A DNA stretch of 64,000 nucleotides from contig OW203722.1 of the NCBI GenBank assembly GCA_934045075.1, positions 5,637,264 through 5,701,263 on the forward strand, in the 5' to 3' direction. The notes beneath the pieces were generated by a model. It was not told the DNA's origin. It saw only the letters and a list, made by a program, of their open reading frames with translations, and ran no database searches. Made by a program: the position numbers and the translations under genes. Shown here in pieces: positions 1 through 10,257 of this stretch. This DNA comes from Yponomeuta sedellus (Eukaryota; Arthropoda; Insecta; Lepidoptera; Yponomeutidae). The stretch's first letter is position 1, and every line of letters begins with the position of its first letter.

Positions 1-1150
1 GAGTGTCTTTGCCTGTTTATAAGGGGTGGTAGATAATACTGAGTAGCATCAAGCTTGCCTACGTGCAAAAATGTATACATTCAAAAAAATTAATAATAAT
101 TTCCTTCCAGGATTATGGCAAGGACATCACAAACGTATATAATCGAAAGCCTAGGGATGTGGTCACATCGCCCATCATTGCAGCATATGTACCACTGGCG
201 CAGTCCGCATGAAAGCTTATGTCGATCTGATGGTGAGAGTAGCAATACCACTTACTCTTGAGCCTCAGGGAGCTGATCAGACCCCGCGTCTTTGTTCTGT
301 CTTTAGTCAACAAAGACTCGGGGTCGGCCCTGCGGTCAAGTTAATTGAACCAGGGGTCGAAGGACACTCACCTCTAGCTTATGTTAACCGGTCCCACAAA
401 GTGAGGCTTCAGAACTATGTGCTTACGTGGAAGTTAAATTAACCAGGATGGGTAATTTATTTGACACGCTAAAAGGAGCTGTAAGTTTTTCTAATTAACA
501 ATTTTTTTTTAAAGTATCACAGGAATCAATAGAACACCCTGCAGTTTAAATGATTTATTGCCGTCGTTGGTCGAGATCAATATTTTCAGGCTAACAAAAC
601 GTTCAAGCTAGTCGTAACCAATGTGTCTCGCTACGCAACACGCAGGTAATGCCATCAGTTATTTTTATGGATTGACCCAGATCGCCTGAGCGGGGCTGCA
701 GCAACAAAAACACGTTTGCTCCTTCCAAACGCTGTGTACAGAAACAGGGTATTCTTTTTTCATGTGTCACTTTAGCATCAATCAATCAAAACGATGCCGT
801 CTCCTATCGCCCGGATACCGTCTGCACACTAGTAGAAACCTTGTTACGAATGCCGTAGGTCCCATTTTGCCTCGCAATTTTCTAGTCGGCTAACCGAGAA
901 ATTAATTTTTGTGTAACTACCTGATCGGAATGTAAAATTGTCCGCTCTATTATTAAATTAACTTTTACATATGTGAATTTGACTTAAATTCCCATAAACC
1001 CGAGTATATAAGTGTACCATGTGAAATTAATTGTTGATGTTGTTATCCATTGTTGCCGTCTTCAAGTGGCAAGCAATGACAGTGCCCTATAGTTATGGTT
1101 AAAAGAACAATATGTACTAACACTAGAATAAGATTACTAACAAATTTATA
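1..1150. other. Unassigned AT-rich sequence
   Basis: I see no repeat family, tRNA-like box or coding-looking frame that I can name. The short open frames lack recognisable motifs. It is probably intergenic, possibly worn-out repeat DNA. Confidence 0.4.
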
Positions 1151-1154
1151 TGAT

Positions 1155-1462
1155 TATACAATTTTTATTTTTAATGCACTAACCCGTGCTAAGGAAGAAA
1201 TTTAAAAACCTGTTTAGAGGCTAAAAATTTCACCCATGCCGGGATTTGAACACGCAACCTCTGGCTATCCGTGCCAGCGCTCTACCAATTTAGCCAATGG
1301 GCGACTCACGGCATCAGTGAAATTTCGAACCTCTTTACACTATTCTCTGTATTACGTACAGGCAGCGACATCTGCCTTAAGCAAATTGCATCACTTACAG
1401 CCCCGACTACCTACTTTGCAGTTAGGTTTTACATTGGAACGATATCACTGTACCCACATGAT
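1155..1462 (-). repeat. tRNA-containing repeat (family D), long copy
   Basis: Read on the minus strand, this holds about 150 bp of leader, then a tRNA-like segment (about 1231-1303) with a D-arm (A-box-like), an anticodon-like stem CTGGC/GCCAG and a T-arm (B-box-like), then a tail containing the sense of AGCCTCTAAATAGG and an A/T-rich extension. It is not a working tRNA: the anticodon loop lacks the usual T at position 33 and the acceptor stem does not pair fully. The tRNA part sits inside the element rather than at its 5' end, which is unusual for a tRNA-derived SINE. The adjacent copy at 1463-1680 runs in the opposite direction. Confidence 0.7.
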
Positions 1463-1680
1463 TATACTATTTTTATTTTTAATGCACTTACCCGTGCTGA
1501 GGAACAAATTTAAAAACCTATTATTATATTATGTACGTAATACAGAGAATAGTGTAAAGAGCTTCGAAATTTCACTGATGCCGTGAGTCGCCCATTGGTT
1601 CAATTGGTAGAGCGCTGGCACGGATAGCCAGAGGTTGCGGGTTCAAATCCCGGCAAGGGTGAAATTTTTAGCCTCTAAAT
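1463..1680 (+). repeat. Family D repeat, inverted partner of the preceding copy
   Basis: It starts with the TATACTATTTTTATTTTT extension and an ACCTATT segment, then jumps to the forward leader and tRNA-like part (1589-1661). With 1155-1462 it forms a large inverted pair in which about 130 bp around the tRNA-like region can fold together. This is either two insertions or one snap-back event. Confidence 0.65.
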
Positions 1681-1942
1681 TTTTATGAATTTTTATATTT
1701 GAAATAAATGAATTGAATTGAAATTTTTTTGTGAATGTTTTAAGAGGTGAGCCTAGCATGTAAACATGATAACTTTATTTTTCTTCTTTACCTATACTGT
1801 GTTGTGGTATTACAAAATTGTTTAATATATCTGAAAATAAAGAACTTAATAAAAAAAAAACAAAAACGTTTTGCCATAAGATTTTTAAATGGGCTGGCGA
1901 GGCATGTGTAAACGAAAGACTAGAACTTTGAATTATTTGCAT

Positions 1943-2096
1943 TATACTATTTTTATTTTTAACCGTGCTAAGGAACAAATTTAAAAAACCTATTTACCAA
2001 TTGAGCTCAATTGGTAGAGCGCTGGCACGGATAGCCAGAGGTTGCGGGTTCGAATCCCGGCATGGGTGAAATTTTTAGCCTCTAAATAGGTTTTTA
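1943..2096 (+). repeat. Family D element with 12-bp TSD and palindromic junction
   Basis: The element lies between two perfect copies of AATTATTTGCAT (1931-1942 and 2097-2108). The left part is an inverted tail segment ending in ACCTATTT. It joins the forward tRNA-like segment through a perfect 20-bp palindrome at 1996-2015, made of the D-arm sequence CTCAATTGGT and its complement. A TSD of this length fits target-primed retroposition rather than cut-and-paste transposition. The palindromic join fits template switching or self-priming. Confidence 0.75.
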
Positions 2097-2139
2097 AATT
2101 ATTTGCATTTCCAATTTAGAGCAAAACATTTCCAAGTGT

Positions 2140-2291
2140 ATTTATACTTGATACTTTATTGCACACGAAAAACACATAAAATAAATAGAATGCAAGCGAA
2201 TATATGTACAAATGCGAGCTTACTCTGTAAGAGATGTCTTCCAGCAAACCTTGGGGAGTCGGAGTGACTCCACTCCGACTCCCCAAGGTTT
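2140..2291 (-). repeat. Retroposon 3' end (family H) with terminal hairpin
   Basis: On the minus strand it reads like the common 3' end with CTTCCAG, a short spacer and a GTGCAATAAAGT-type poly(A) signal. Its 5' edge is a perfect 21-bp stem (2246-2266 with 2271-2291) around the loop ACTC. The related copy at 33680-33800 carries the same 5' sequence without the inverted half, so the hairpin looks like a snap-back of the retroposon end. Confidence 0.6.
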
Positions 2292-2514
2292 AACTTATGC
2301 TATCATTACTGTTTTCAAATTAAAATAGAAAATTCTTACGAAATACAGCTAACGATTTCAAAATCACCTGTAGAAGAACACGGTGGGAAACGATATGTGT
2401 TTCGTCAGCAAAAAATTAAAATTAAGTAAGTTTCTTAGTTAAGGAACCTTTTTTAAAAACTGCGCTTTGTGGTCACAAAATAATAACGCATTTGACCAGT
2501 AATTGGATGTATCC

Positions 2515-2892
2515 GTGCGCTCGAAGCGCTCGTGGCTTAGGTGAACCGAGCGATTGGAATCAATCACTCGGTTAAGCAACAACACGCGCGGTCAGGCAGG
2601 ATGGGTGAGCGTCCCGTGACTACTGCTAGTGGCATTTTTCCGAGCGCTTCCATACTTTGCAAGGCACGTTAAGCCGTTGGTGCCAGCTGTCATACAATGG
2701 CAGTCGTTAAGACATGTCAGAGGCTTTACGGGCGGCTTGATAACTTCTGACAGTAAGGCCCGCCACTGTCTTACAATCCTCCACCAACCCGGACTTGGCC
2801 CCCGTGGTGGAGTATGGCCTAACCTTCCTGCGATGCAGGAAGAGACCCGTGCCCCAGCAGTGGGGACATACAAGGGTTGATAACGAACGATT
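2515..2892 (+). repeat. 5S rRNA-derived SINE (family E), nearly full length
   Basis: The head reads GTTAAGCAAC, then a GGCGCGGTCAG-like segment and GGATGGGTGA, the order found in the 3' half of eukaryotic 5S rRNA, including its internal pol III promoter region. A body of about 300 bp follows and ends in ACATACAAGGGTTGATA. The flanks carry GATGTATCC (2506-2514 and 2893-2901), a probable TSD. The real 5S gene is about 120 bp and would lack this body, so this is a SINE3-type retroposon and not an rRNA gene. Confidence 0.75.
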
Positions 2893-3424
2893 GATGTATC
2901 CTGTTCGTAAGGACGACATCATGTGATATGGACTCAAGAGTTCTCTTTTAATTAGCGATGAATTTGAGATGAATTCAAAGTGAGAGTATTTTAACAGGTA
3001 ATGCTCTTTCGAACGGTATTGAAATTAAACTGCTAAAACAGCTGGGTGACAAGGGTAAAAGAGTTTCCATTACAACGCTTGTAGGGACATAAAACGTCTA
3101 GCTTAGATGAAAAGCAATAAAACCGGCAATTGTGCTCCGTTAGATAGATGGAAATGTAAATGAGATTGTAAATGTACCTTTGTGAATGTTTTATGTTCGT
3201 TTTTGGGTACAATAAATTTCATACAATAATCCTAACATTATCTCAGCTTCATTGTACAGCACTACCACTAAAGTAAGTCACCGTGGTGTTGTCCGATGGC
3301 GCAAAATATCACAACCCACCTTCGACTCCTACCGAATGAAAACATCACTGAAATAACGAAAAAACGAACTAATTGCAAGTAGATAAGATTTTAAATCTGA
3401 ATAAGACTTGATTCATGCTGTATT
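2893..3424. other. Unassigned; one retroposon-like tail
   Basis: Around 3130-3222 the sequence resembles a retroposon 3' end with GGGTACAATAAATTT. I recognise nothing else. Confidence 0.35.
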
Positions 3425-3790
3425 GCTGAGACAAGTACCAACTCCCAAAACGACGACAAAGCTAGAAGATCCTTTGCCCTACTAGAGGACATCTGGAAAA
3501 GCACCAGCATTTCTAGAACGAAGACGATGCGCTTATTAAACTACAACGTAAAAACAGTGCTTCTGTAAGGCAACGAAAGCTGGAAGGTCACAAAAGCACT
3601 GTTCCACAACATCCAGGTGTTCGTTAACAACTGTTTGAAAAGTATCTTACGAAGACACAGATCACAAAACAAAACCAGTAGCCCAAGACATCAGGGAACG
3701 CAAATAGCTTCGGCTGGGACGTACCCTGCAAAGACCCAATCACCACATCCCGAAGGTGGCTCTTAACTGGAAGCCGACCAAAAACTCACA
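3425..3790 (+). pseudogene. Non-LTR retrotransposon reverse transcriptase, C-terminal remnant
   Basis: Across frames the sequence reads as the thumb and C-terminal region of an endonuclease/reverse-transcriptase protein, with FALLEDIWKS, KTMRLLNYNVKTVLL, a stop where such proteins usually have Y, then GNESWKVTKAL, a hydrophobic QVFVNNCLKSILR stretch and later frame changes. This pattern is common in RTE/L2-type insect LINEs. The stops and frame changes mark a dead fragment, and neither end of the element is evident. Confidence 0.65.
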
Positions 3791-4154
3791 ACGACCCGGA
3801 AAATTGCTGTTCATCTCTCTTTCTCTCTGAGTCTATGTCTCTGAGAGAGACACAGAGAGAGAAATTTAATGTTTTAACTAAAAACTTTGTAACTTTTACA
3901 CATTATCAACTTAAATCCAGATTAAATTACTTCATTGAGAGCCTTAATGTTTACTTACCACCACAAAAAGGATTTTAAGCGCTCGAACCCAAATAATAAT
4001 ATCATTCTATGAGTATCTTTGCTTGAAGTCCTGTGCTCACCTAGGAGTTCATTGGTATGAGTTCGGTTAGACCTGAGACTACTACGTGGTTTACGGTCCA
4101 CGTCTTTTCGATAAAACAGAACGAGCGATTCAACGCGTTTAAAACGCTTGTGCC
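3791..4154. other. Unassigned, with a CT/GA imperfect palindrome
   Basis: At about 3815-3872 a CTCTCT-rich run faces a GAGAGA-rich run, forming a loose hairpin. The rest is unassigned flank, interrupted at 4171 by the GC-rich retroposon. Confidence 0.4.
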
Positions 4155-4170
4155 AGGTTCTGCTTCACCG

Positions 4171-5230
4171 GGGGTGCGATGCCAGATAACCTTCACGTGT
4201 ACCCCTCCGCTTTCCGTTCCATCTGATTCCATGAACTAGATGGAGGGGCAAGTGGTGGGGTCGGTGCACCCTGAGCGTTAGTCAGTAACTTCTTCTTGTC
4301 GGATCTTACTGGCTAACGGCGAATAATCTGGCGGGAGGGGTCGCGTGGGCCCTGTTTCACTTTGTGGAGCGGGACCCAGGCGACCAACCGATTGAAGGGC
4401 CGACTGGGGGGGGCGCCGCTGCGCGAAAGCGCGCGCGCCTCGTACCAGTCGGACCAGAGTGGCCGTGGGCGGAGGGTCGGGGGACCCTCTGCCTCCATCA
4501 CGGCGGGAGGGGTCGCGTGGGCCCTGTTTCACTTTGTGGAGCGGGACCCAGGCGACCAACCGAATGAAGGACCGACTGGGGGGGGTGCCGCTGCGCGGAA
4601 GCGCGCGCGCCTCGTACCAGTCGGACCAGAGTGGCCGCCGGGACGCGGAGGGTCGGGGGACCCTCTGCCTCCATCACGGCGAGCCGGAAGGCGCCCTTGC
4701 GTGTTCCGAGGGTGCCTTCTGGCACGGAGGGGGCCCGCGCGGTGGTGGGCGACGTGACGGGCCTCGCGTGTGGGGCGTGTGGGGGCCAACAGTTGACATT
4801 GGCCCCCATGCGCCCCAACAAGGAGGTGCGCCGCCCTCCTCTAATCCCATTGGACCACACAACAATGGGATGGAGGGGGCGGCGCGTTGGGGCTTGTGGT
4901 TGGGGCGTGTGTTGGCCAAGGGGTTCGCACTTGGCCACTATGCGCTCCAACGAAGAGATGCGGCGTTCCCTCGCCCCGTCGTTCGGTCCGATGCGATGGG
5001 GCAGGGGCGCCGCCGAAGGAGTGCCCGAAAGGGCGCCCGCAGACGGGGTCGCGGAAGTGTGCGTAAGCGTCCCCGTGGCCCCGTCCTTCGCGGTGCGGAG
5101 GAACACCCCAGGAGTTTTAGTCGGTATACCGCCCTTTTCAGGGCGGGGAGTCCGACATAACCACTGTGCTCCCCCGAGCCGGTGGTACCCGTAATTGGGG
5201 TTTCTCCTGGGTGAAAAAAAAAAAAAAAAA
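4171..5230 (+). mobile_element. GC-rich 5'-truncated non-LTR retroposon with poly(A) and 15-bp TSD
   Basis: The insert lies between two copies of GGTTCTGCTTCACCG (4156-4170 and 5231-5245) and ends in 17 A residues (5214-5230), the hallmark of target-primed reverse transcription. Its composition is far more GC-rich than the flanks. The 3' end reads CACTGTGCTCCCCCGAGCC, then GGTTTCTCCTGGGTG before the A-run. Long open frames exist on both strands, but they follow from GC content and tandem repetition and show no known domain. It is probably the 3' UTR, perhaps with the ORF end, of a larger LINE whose clade I cannot assign. Confidence 0.75.
4330..4675 (+). repeat. 172-bp tandem duplication inside the GC-rich retroposon
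   Basis: The segment starting GGCGGGAGGGGTCGCG at 4330 recurs at 4502, a period of 172 bp, with only scattered differences. A third start is cut short near 4676. Further on, 4750-4990 holds looser repeats of GCGTGTGG and CCAAC motifs and a hairpin formed by CTAATCCCATTG and CAATGGGATGG. Tandem repetition of 3' UTR units is known in some LINEs. Confidence 0.8.
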
Positions 5231-5245
5231 GGTTCTGCTTCACCG

Positions 5246-6090
5246 TCCCAAAACGAGCACATATCACACCTTTTTTGAACGCAAAGGGACTCCTAAAAAT
5301 GAAAGCGAGGAGACAACTACACCTATCAAATCTGGTCCATAAGGTAGTACACAGAAGGAGACCTTGGTACTTTTATAAAAAAATTGCCTGGGCTAATGAC
5401 AACACTACTTGCAACACTCGCAGCAGGGACTTGAATTTGAAGGCATAGATCCACGGGCTTTAGAGGAAGTTTCAAGTACGCAGCTGCAAAGATCTAGAAC
5501 AACCTCCTACCACCCTTGCGGCAATTTATAACTAACGTAAGTTTCAAGAAAAACTTAAAATGCAAACTGATGCAACAATAATGAGCCTTGTAGCTGCTAG
5601 TTTCTATATTTATATAATACCTACATATTTCGATGATAATTAAAAATTAAACTGTCATGGGGAAATTCCATACCACTCACGCACGCCGGTGGAAAAAAGT
5701 TAACTTGTTGTTTTTATTATTTTTTTTTTTGTCATTTAAATCTGTGTACAATGAAATTTTGATAATAATTGCAGTTTGTATTATGTTGTAATCAATTTAT
5801 TTGCTCTATATTTAATCAATTTTAATTTGTCATTGAAGTGTAAAATTTTTATTATTATACATATTTTTTTTGTAAACAATTACTATTTGTCCTGTTGCTA
5901 TTTTGTCTGTGATATATATATATATATATATTTCTTTTTTTTTTATGTAATGGCGTATTATTATGTAATAATATCAATTTACTTTGTTATTTTTTGTGTG
6001 GTAAATAAAACTTTTTTCACTTTCACTTCACTTTCACTACACTTAGCCTTGTAGTTGGGCCAATGTACGAAGCAAGCGTTGACGTATTTT
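5246..6090. other. Unassigned AT-rich sequence with short (TA)n
   Basis: It has long T-runs, a (TA)n stretch near 5914-5931 and a retroposon-like tail near 5705-5765. The open frame at 5776-6054 comes from T-rich sequence and I do not believe it is coding. Confidence 0.4.
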
Positions 6091-6170
6091 AACACTTCAG
6101 ACACTTGGATTTCTCACGATGTTTTCCTTCACAGTGAGCGAGTGGTATTGCTACTATTACCATTGAATTT
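6091..6170 (-). repeat. Fragment of tRNA-derived SINE (family A)
   Basis: The segment TCTCACGATGTTTTCCTTCAC followed by AGCGAGTGGTATTGC-like sequence matches the body of the fuller copies at 21911-22301 and 57990-58377. Only about 80 bp remain. Confidence 0.55.
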
Positions 6171-6975
6171 GAAGTAAGGATAGAAGATCATTCAATAGCT
6201 TTTTTCGGATCCTGGCGCTGACGTCGCTTGTCGGTAAAATTTGTGACTAACTTATTACATTTTCTGTATAATAACGAAATTGAACCACATTTCCCTAATA
6301 GTTTATTTTTTTATAAATTAATATTAAAAAATCCAATGATTTAATCAATAAGTTATTAAGATCGAGATAACTTAATTATTTTAATCAATCTTTCGTAACC
6401 CAGTCAGCTACCGTACTTGATAATGAGTTGCTTGTGCCCAATCTCACTAGTCTATGCTACTCCACGTTAGATGGCGCTAATAGAAATAATTGGGCCACAC
6501 AGAAGGGACTGGGGCGCGCGCAGACATCACTGATTAAACCGTTCGCAGATAGTTAATGTCACGGATATCCGTGGTAAATGTTTAGAAATTTTCGAAAACG
6601 ATACACGAAAATATACCTCATGGATGGTTCACAGATATTTCACATTTTGCAAAATAGGTGGAAGAAATATTTTTTTTAAGGTTTCTAGTACAAGATCGAT
6701 TAAGCTATGTTGGTACATCTTTTAATTTTTATGTGATTTATTGACAAATAAGTTGCTTAAAACTTTACTAAAAACGGTACCGATTATTATGGCAGCTTTC
6801 TATAAGAACTCGTGGTCGCAGTTTGTACCCCCTAGTTTTTGAATTCGCAACTTGCTGTTGAGGAACAGTCGACAGCATATCATCTTTACATTTTATAATG
6901 TCTTGGAATAATTAACTACATAAACAATAATTAACTATAGCCCTTTAAGTATAACTTCCAACTAAAACATAGATT
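6171..6975. other. Unassigned
   Basis: AT-rich sequence without recognised repeats or convincing open frames. Confidence 0.35.
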
Positions 6976-7180
6976 TTAGGGTTCCGTACCAGAGGGTAAA
7001 AACGGGACCCAATTGCTAAGATGGTATGTCCGTCTGTCGGTCTGTCCCCAAGCTGAACGTAAACTCTCATGAACCGTGTAGCTACAGTTGATATTTTTAT
7101 AGATGATGTACATATTTATTTAATGAAAGTCATTTCCATTTTAACCGACTTCAAAAGAGGTTATCACATCGACGCGTATG
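6976..7180 (+). repeat. Lepidopteran interspersed repeat, 5' end type (GGGTTCCGTACC)
   Basis: It opens with TAGGGTTCCGTACC, continues with AAAAACGGGACCC and a GTCTGTC run, and then CTCATGAACCGTG. I recall this as the 5' end of a very common lepidopteran repeat whose other end reads CGGAACCCT, then GACTCG, CTTGGCC and T-runs. The matching 3' end type lies at 10980-11033. A further 5' fragment is at 21785-21865. Confidence 0.6.
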
Positions 7181-8372
7181 TTAATTATTTTTCACTATGT
7201 TTTCGCATTATCTTCGTCAAATCTTAACCTATTTCGATATTTTTTTTTGTTCTACTAGGTATAGCGTCCCATTGGTCCCATTTTAATTTGGTGAAGATGT
7301 CATGAAGACTTTGAGAGATGGAGAAAAGAACTTTTCAATGGACAGCAGCAAATAAGGCCTAATGAGGCCCATTCATAAATAATATGCATATGTTTCATAA
7401 AATATAATATATAAGCTGTCCCAGGGTAATTTGGTGATGTTCTGATGAAGACTTTCAGAGATGGGAATTTAGAACTTCAAATTTAAGTAAAAAAAATCAC
7501 TTTGTTCATCAAATACTTTCATTAAGTAGCACATTATCTGGTGGACATTGTTACGAAGTTCATCAGCTCAAATGTAGTTCTTGAGAGGTTTTAAGTTGCT
7601 AATCTAGATAAAAATATGCCGTTTTCAGTTAACCAGAATTTAAGTCAAAATATAAAATTTTACTGTCGTGGTTATTAGTTCCTTAGTCAAAAATATACTA
7701 TAGGCATGCGTAGTTATAAAAGTCACAATATCTATTTAGTTTCATACGAGTTTCACAAGTCAGTCAGTGATTAAAACGGTATAAAACGAAAATATGTTTA
7801 CGCAGAGGACAAATACAGCGCTGGTGCACAAAAGTGTATTTTGCATGGGCCCTGTAATTTATAATAAGCTGTCTAGTGCATTAAGAGACCTGGACTTAGG
7901 CTTGTTCAAGCACAAATAAAAAAATATATTATTTAAAAACTGCTATCATACAATAATCGAATTTCTGACTGATAATTATATTGATTCAAATAAGTATAAC
8001 AATGATATACTATTTGATATTATCCCCGTGACCTCTCTTGTTTGACATTTTTACTTATTATCGCATGGAATGTTATTTTTTTTATGTTCTTGACATTTTA
8101 AATTCTTGATGTTAATATAATAGGTCAATCAAATTAAAAAAAATCCAGGAATTAATTTCCAGAAAGCTGGATATCATTTTATACCATCATTTGATCTTAA
8201 ATGCGTGTAATGCAAATTCGCACGGTCCCAGGAGGTGAGCTCAACTTTTGGGGGCCAAAAAACCGCGAACTTCTCACACTTTCTTTCAGTTTTGTGCTTC
8301 TAGCTCGGAAACGGTACTTTGGACTGGAATCTTCGTTATTGCAATATTAAAGAGAGTTAAATTTTGCGTTGT
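7181..8372. other. Unassigned
   Basis: AT-rich DNA. ACCGACTTCAAAAGAGG near 7144 is a fragment of another common lepidopteran repeat. Nothing in the rest suggests coding. Confidence 0.35.
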
Positions 8373-8382
8373 ATGATTGTCT

Positions 8383-8646
8383 TCTTCTTCAGGCTATATT
8401 ATGGAGTCCACTGCTGGACATAGCCCTCCCCTAGTGATGACCAGAGCGGCCTGTCTTATACCATCATTGGGGGTTAATGCCCATAATCCCCACGCTGGGC
8501 ATGCGGGTTGAGGATCGCAGATTGGTGGCATTGTACTGCAGGGGGCGCTGCTGCCCACCCCCCAGTTTGTGTCCCTTAGTCACCTTTTACGACACCCGCG
8601 GGAAGAATTTGGGTTGGTGCTATTCTTTAAGCCGAAACCACACAGC
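8383..8646 (-). mobile_element. LINE 3'-end insertion (family F) with 10-bp TSD
   Basis: The insert is flanked by ATGATTGTCT at 8373-8382 and 8647-8656. On the minus strand it ends GGGAGGGCTATGTCCAGCAG, then TGGACTCC and a TGAAGAAGAAGA tail. It is a 5'-truncated non-LTR 3' end with a GAA-type terminal repeat. Other copies are at 22890-22960, 30340-30573 and 38553-38660. The parent clade is uncertain. Confidence 0.7.
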
Positions 8647-8849
8647 ATGATTGTCTAAAACTTTAAATTCGATTTATTGGTATAGCCGAAATCAAAAGTT
8701 GTGAACCGGAACTTATTTACGTGCAAATTTACATTTTGCGAATTTTCAAGACCATATTTCTTTGAAACTGATACTCTTACTTCTATTGAAATACCCATAA
8801 GACAAACATTGTAGAGAATAAAATTTCACATTATACCTAAAAACTATTT

Positions 8850-10257
8850 TTATTTAATCTTTTCAGAGCACTCTCCACCAGCCTCTATACCACGTATCAT
8901 GCGTCTGAACCAATTTTCAAAACATTTATTCCAGTCCTCCGCAGACACCTCTTCCACGGCCTTCTCAAACGCTGCTAGCGCGTCTTCCGGCGATGAAAAC
9001 TGTATCCCTTTGAGCAGATTTTTTATTTTAGGCAGTAAAAAGAAGTCACACGGAACCTAATCAGGACTGTAAGGAGGGTCTCCTAAGACTCTGATCTGTG
9101 TGGAGTCCAGGAAGTCCCTCGTTTTGATCGCAGTGTGCGCGGGCGCGTTGTCGTGGTGAAGAAGGACCCCGCGGAGCCCGTTGTTCAATCGCTTGTTGCT
9201 CAATTCAGAAAAAAACTTCTGGCAGGCATTTTGTGTTATACCATTCAGCGTTTAATGACTTTGTTTAATTTCAAAGTTACGTACATTTGAGAATTTGTAG
9301 TTGCAATACCACTCGCTAACGGTGAAGGAAAACATCGTGAGGAAACCCGCGGCCTGGTTGGCTCCGCACGTATTGACTAGTCTTTCCTGTGGGCTAGGCC
9401 GACTAAGCTGTCAGGATGGTATAGGTGCTGGGCAAGCCTACACCATCTATAAAACCATGTCCCAGGCACTACAGCGTCGGAGTGGGCCCTTCACCCATCT
9501 AGTGTGAGTGAAGATACCACTGGACGCTGTATAAATCATCTCATTAAGTAGATGCAAAAAGGCCAATATTATTATTATTCAGCGTTGATGCTGCTTTGGT
9601 CTCAAAGTGGAATTGAAGTTAGGTACCCCGTCAAAGTGAAGAAACTATAAAAAAAATCCTGCGCTCCTCGATCGCTTCACTTTCGTAGGCGTTGGTTCAT
9701 TTTGAAACAACCAAACTGTCGACTGATGCTTTGTTTCTGGATCATATTGAGAAATCCAGGATTCGTCACCTGTCACAGTGTCGTAAACGCGCCGTGACGA
9801 GCCAGCATCAAATTTTTGTAACAAATCACGGCACCAATCCACACGGGCCTGCTTCTGAGCTTCGGTGAGGTTGTGCGGCACCCAGCGGAAAATTATTCTC
9901 CTTACGGGAAGGTGCTTGTGCAAAATCTTGTGAACACTTCCTGAACCAATCTGCAGTGTATGCTGAATCTTTTCGTACTTAATTCGTCTGTTTTCTTGAA
10001 TTATTTTTTTTACTGCCAGCAAACTTTCTTCGGTGACAGCCGTGATAGGACGACCACTCCTTTGTTCATTCCCTCAAAGTAAGATGACCGCGTTTGAACT
10101 CGCTATACCAGCGGTAGATGGTTGTTTTTGAAGGTCCTTCATTCATAAAAGCAATTCGAAGTCGATCACATGACTCATCAGGTCTTAAGCCACATTTGAA
10201 ATAGTATAAAATCATAGCACGAAAATGTTCTGAATGCCGATCCATTTTGGCTCTCAA
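8850..10257 (-). pseudogene. Mariner-type (Tc1/mariner) transposase, broken
   Basis: Read on the minus strand, the protein starts near 10242-10257 with MDRHSEHFRAMILYYFKCG (the helix-turn-helix region). A frame change falls between 10066 and 10022. It continues through WVPHNLTEAQKQAR and TGDESW (first catalytic Asp, about 9757-9777), is interrupted by SINE sequence (9253-9586), and resumes with LLHHDNAPAH (second Asp) and YSPD (third Asp codon at 9060-9062). An in-frame TAG (9057-9059) follows directly after that Asp. The product ends at 8850-8852. The Asp spacing and the WVPH and YSPD motifs are those of mariner elements, whose transposases are about 345 residues. It is inactive. I could not fix the terminal inverted repeats. 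Confidence 0.85.
9253..9576 (+). mobile_element. SINE (family A) inserted into the mariner gene, 10-bp TSD
   Basis: The insert is bounded by ATTCAGCGTT at 9243-9252 and 9577-9586, and removing it restores continuity of the mariner reading. The copy lacks the tRNA-like head seen at 57990 but keeps the body with GGTGAAGGAAAACATCGTGA and GCTGTCAGGATGG, and ends in a GATGCAAAAAGG plus ATT-repeat tail. It is therefore younger than the mariner copy. Confidence 0.85.

Noticed and set aside
1589..1661. tRNA gene calls at this and similar sites (2006-2070, 33988-34062, 26328-26400, 37390-37465, 60664-60730)
   Set aside because: The acceptor stems do not pair fully, the family D anticodon loop lacks the usual T33, and every site is joined to a repeated non-tRNA body. 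These are tRNA-derived repeats.
2540..2640. 5S rRNA gene
   Set aside because: Only the 3' half resembles 5S, it is diverged, it is fused to a repeated body, and copies are dispersed with TSDs.
2592..2937. Apparent small proteins on both strands of family E copies (also 27286-27519, 32754-33059, 50821-51039)
   Set aside because: The same frames recur in every copy of a non-coding SINE and carry stops and shifts between copies.
4278..5262. Long proline/arginine-rich frames on both strands, up to 254 codons
   Set aside because: They overlap in several frames, follow GC-rich tandem repeats inside a poly(A)-tailed retroposon and show no domain.
5776..6054. 92-codon hydrophobic frame
   Set aside because: It is made of T-rich low-complexity DNA. 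The apparent membrane character is a composition effect.
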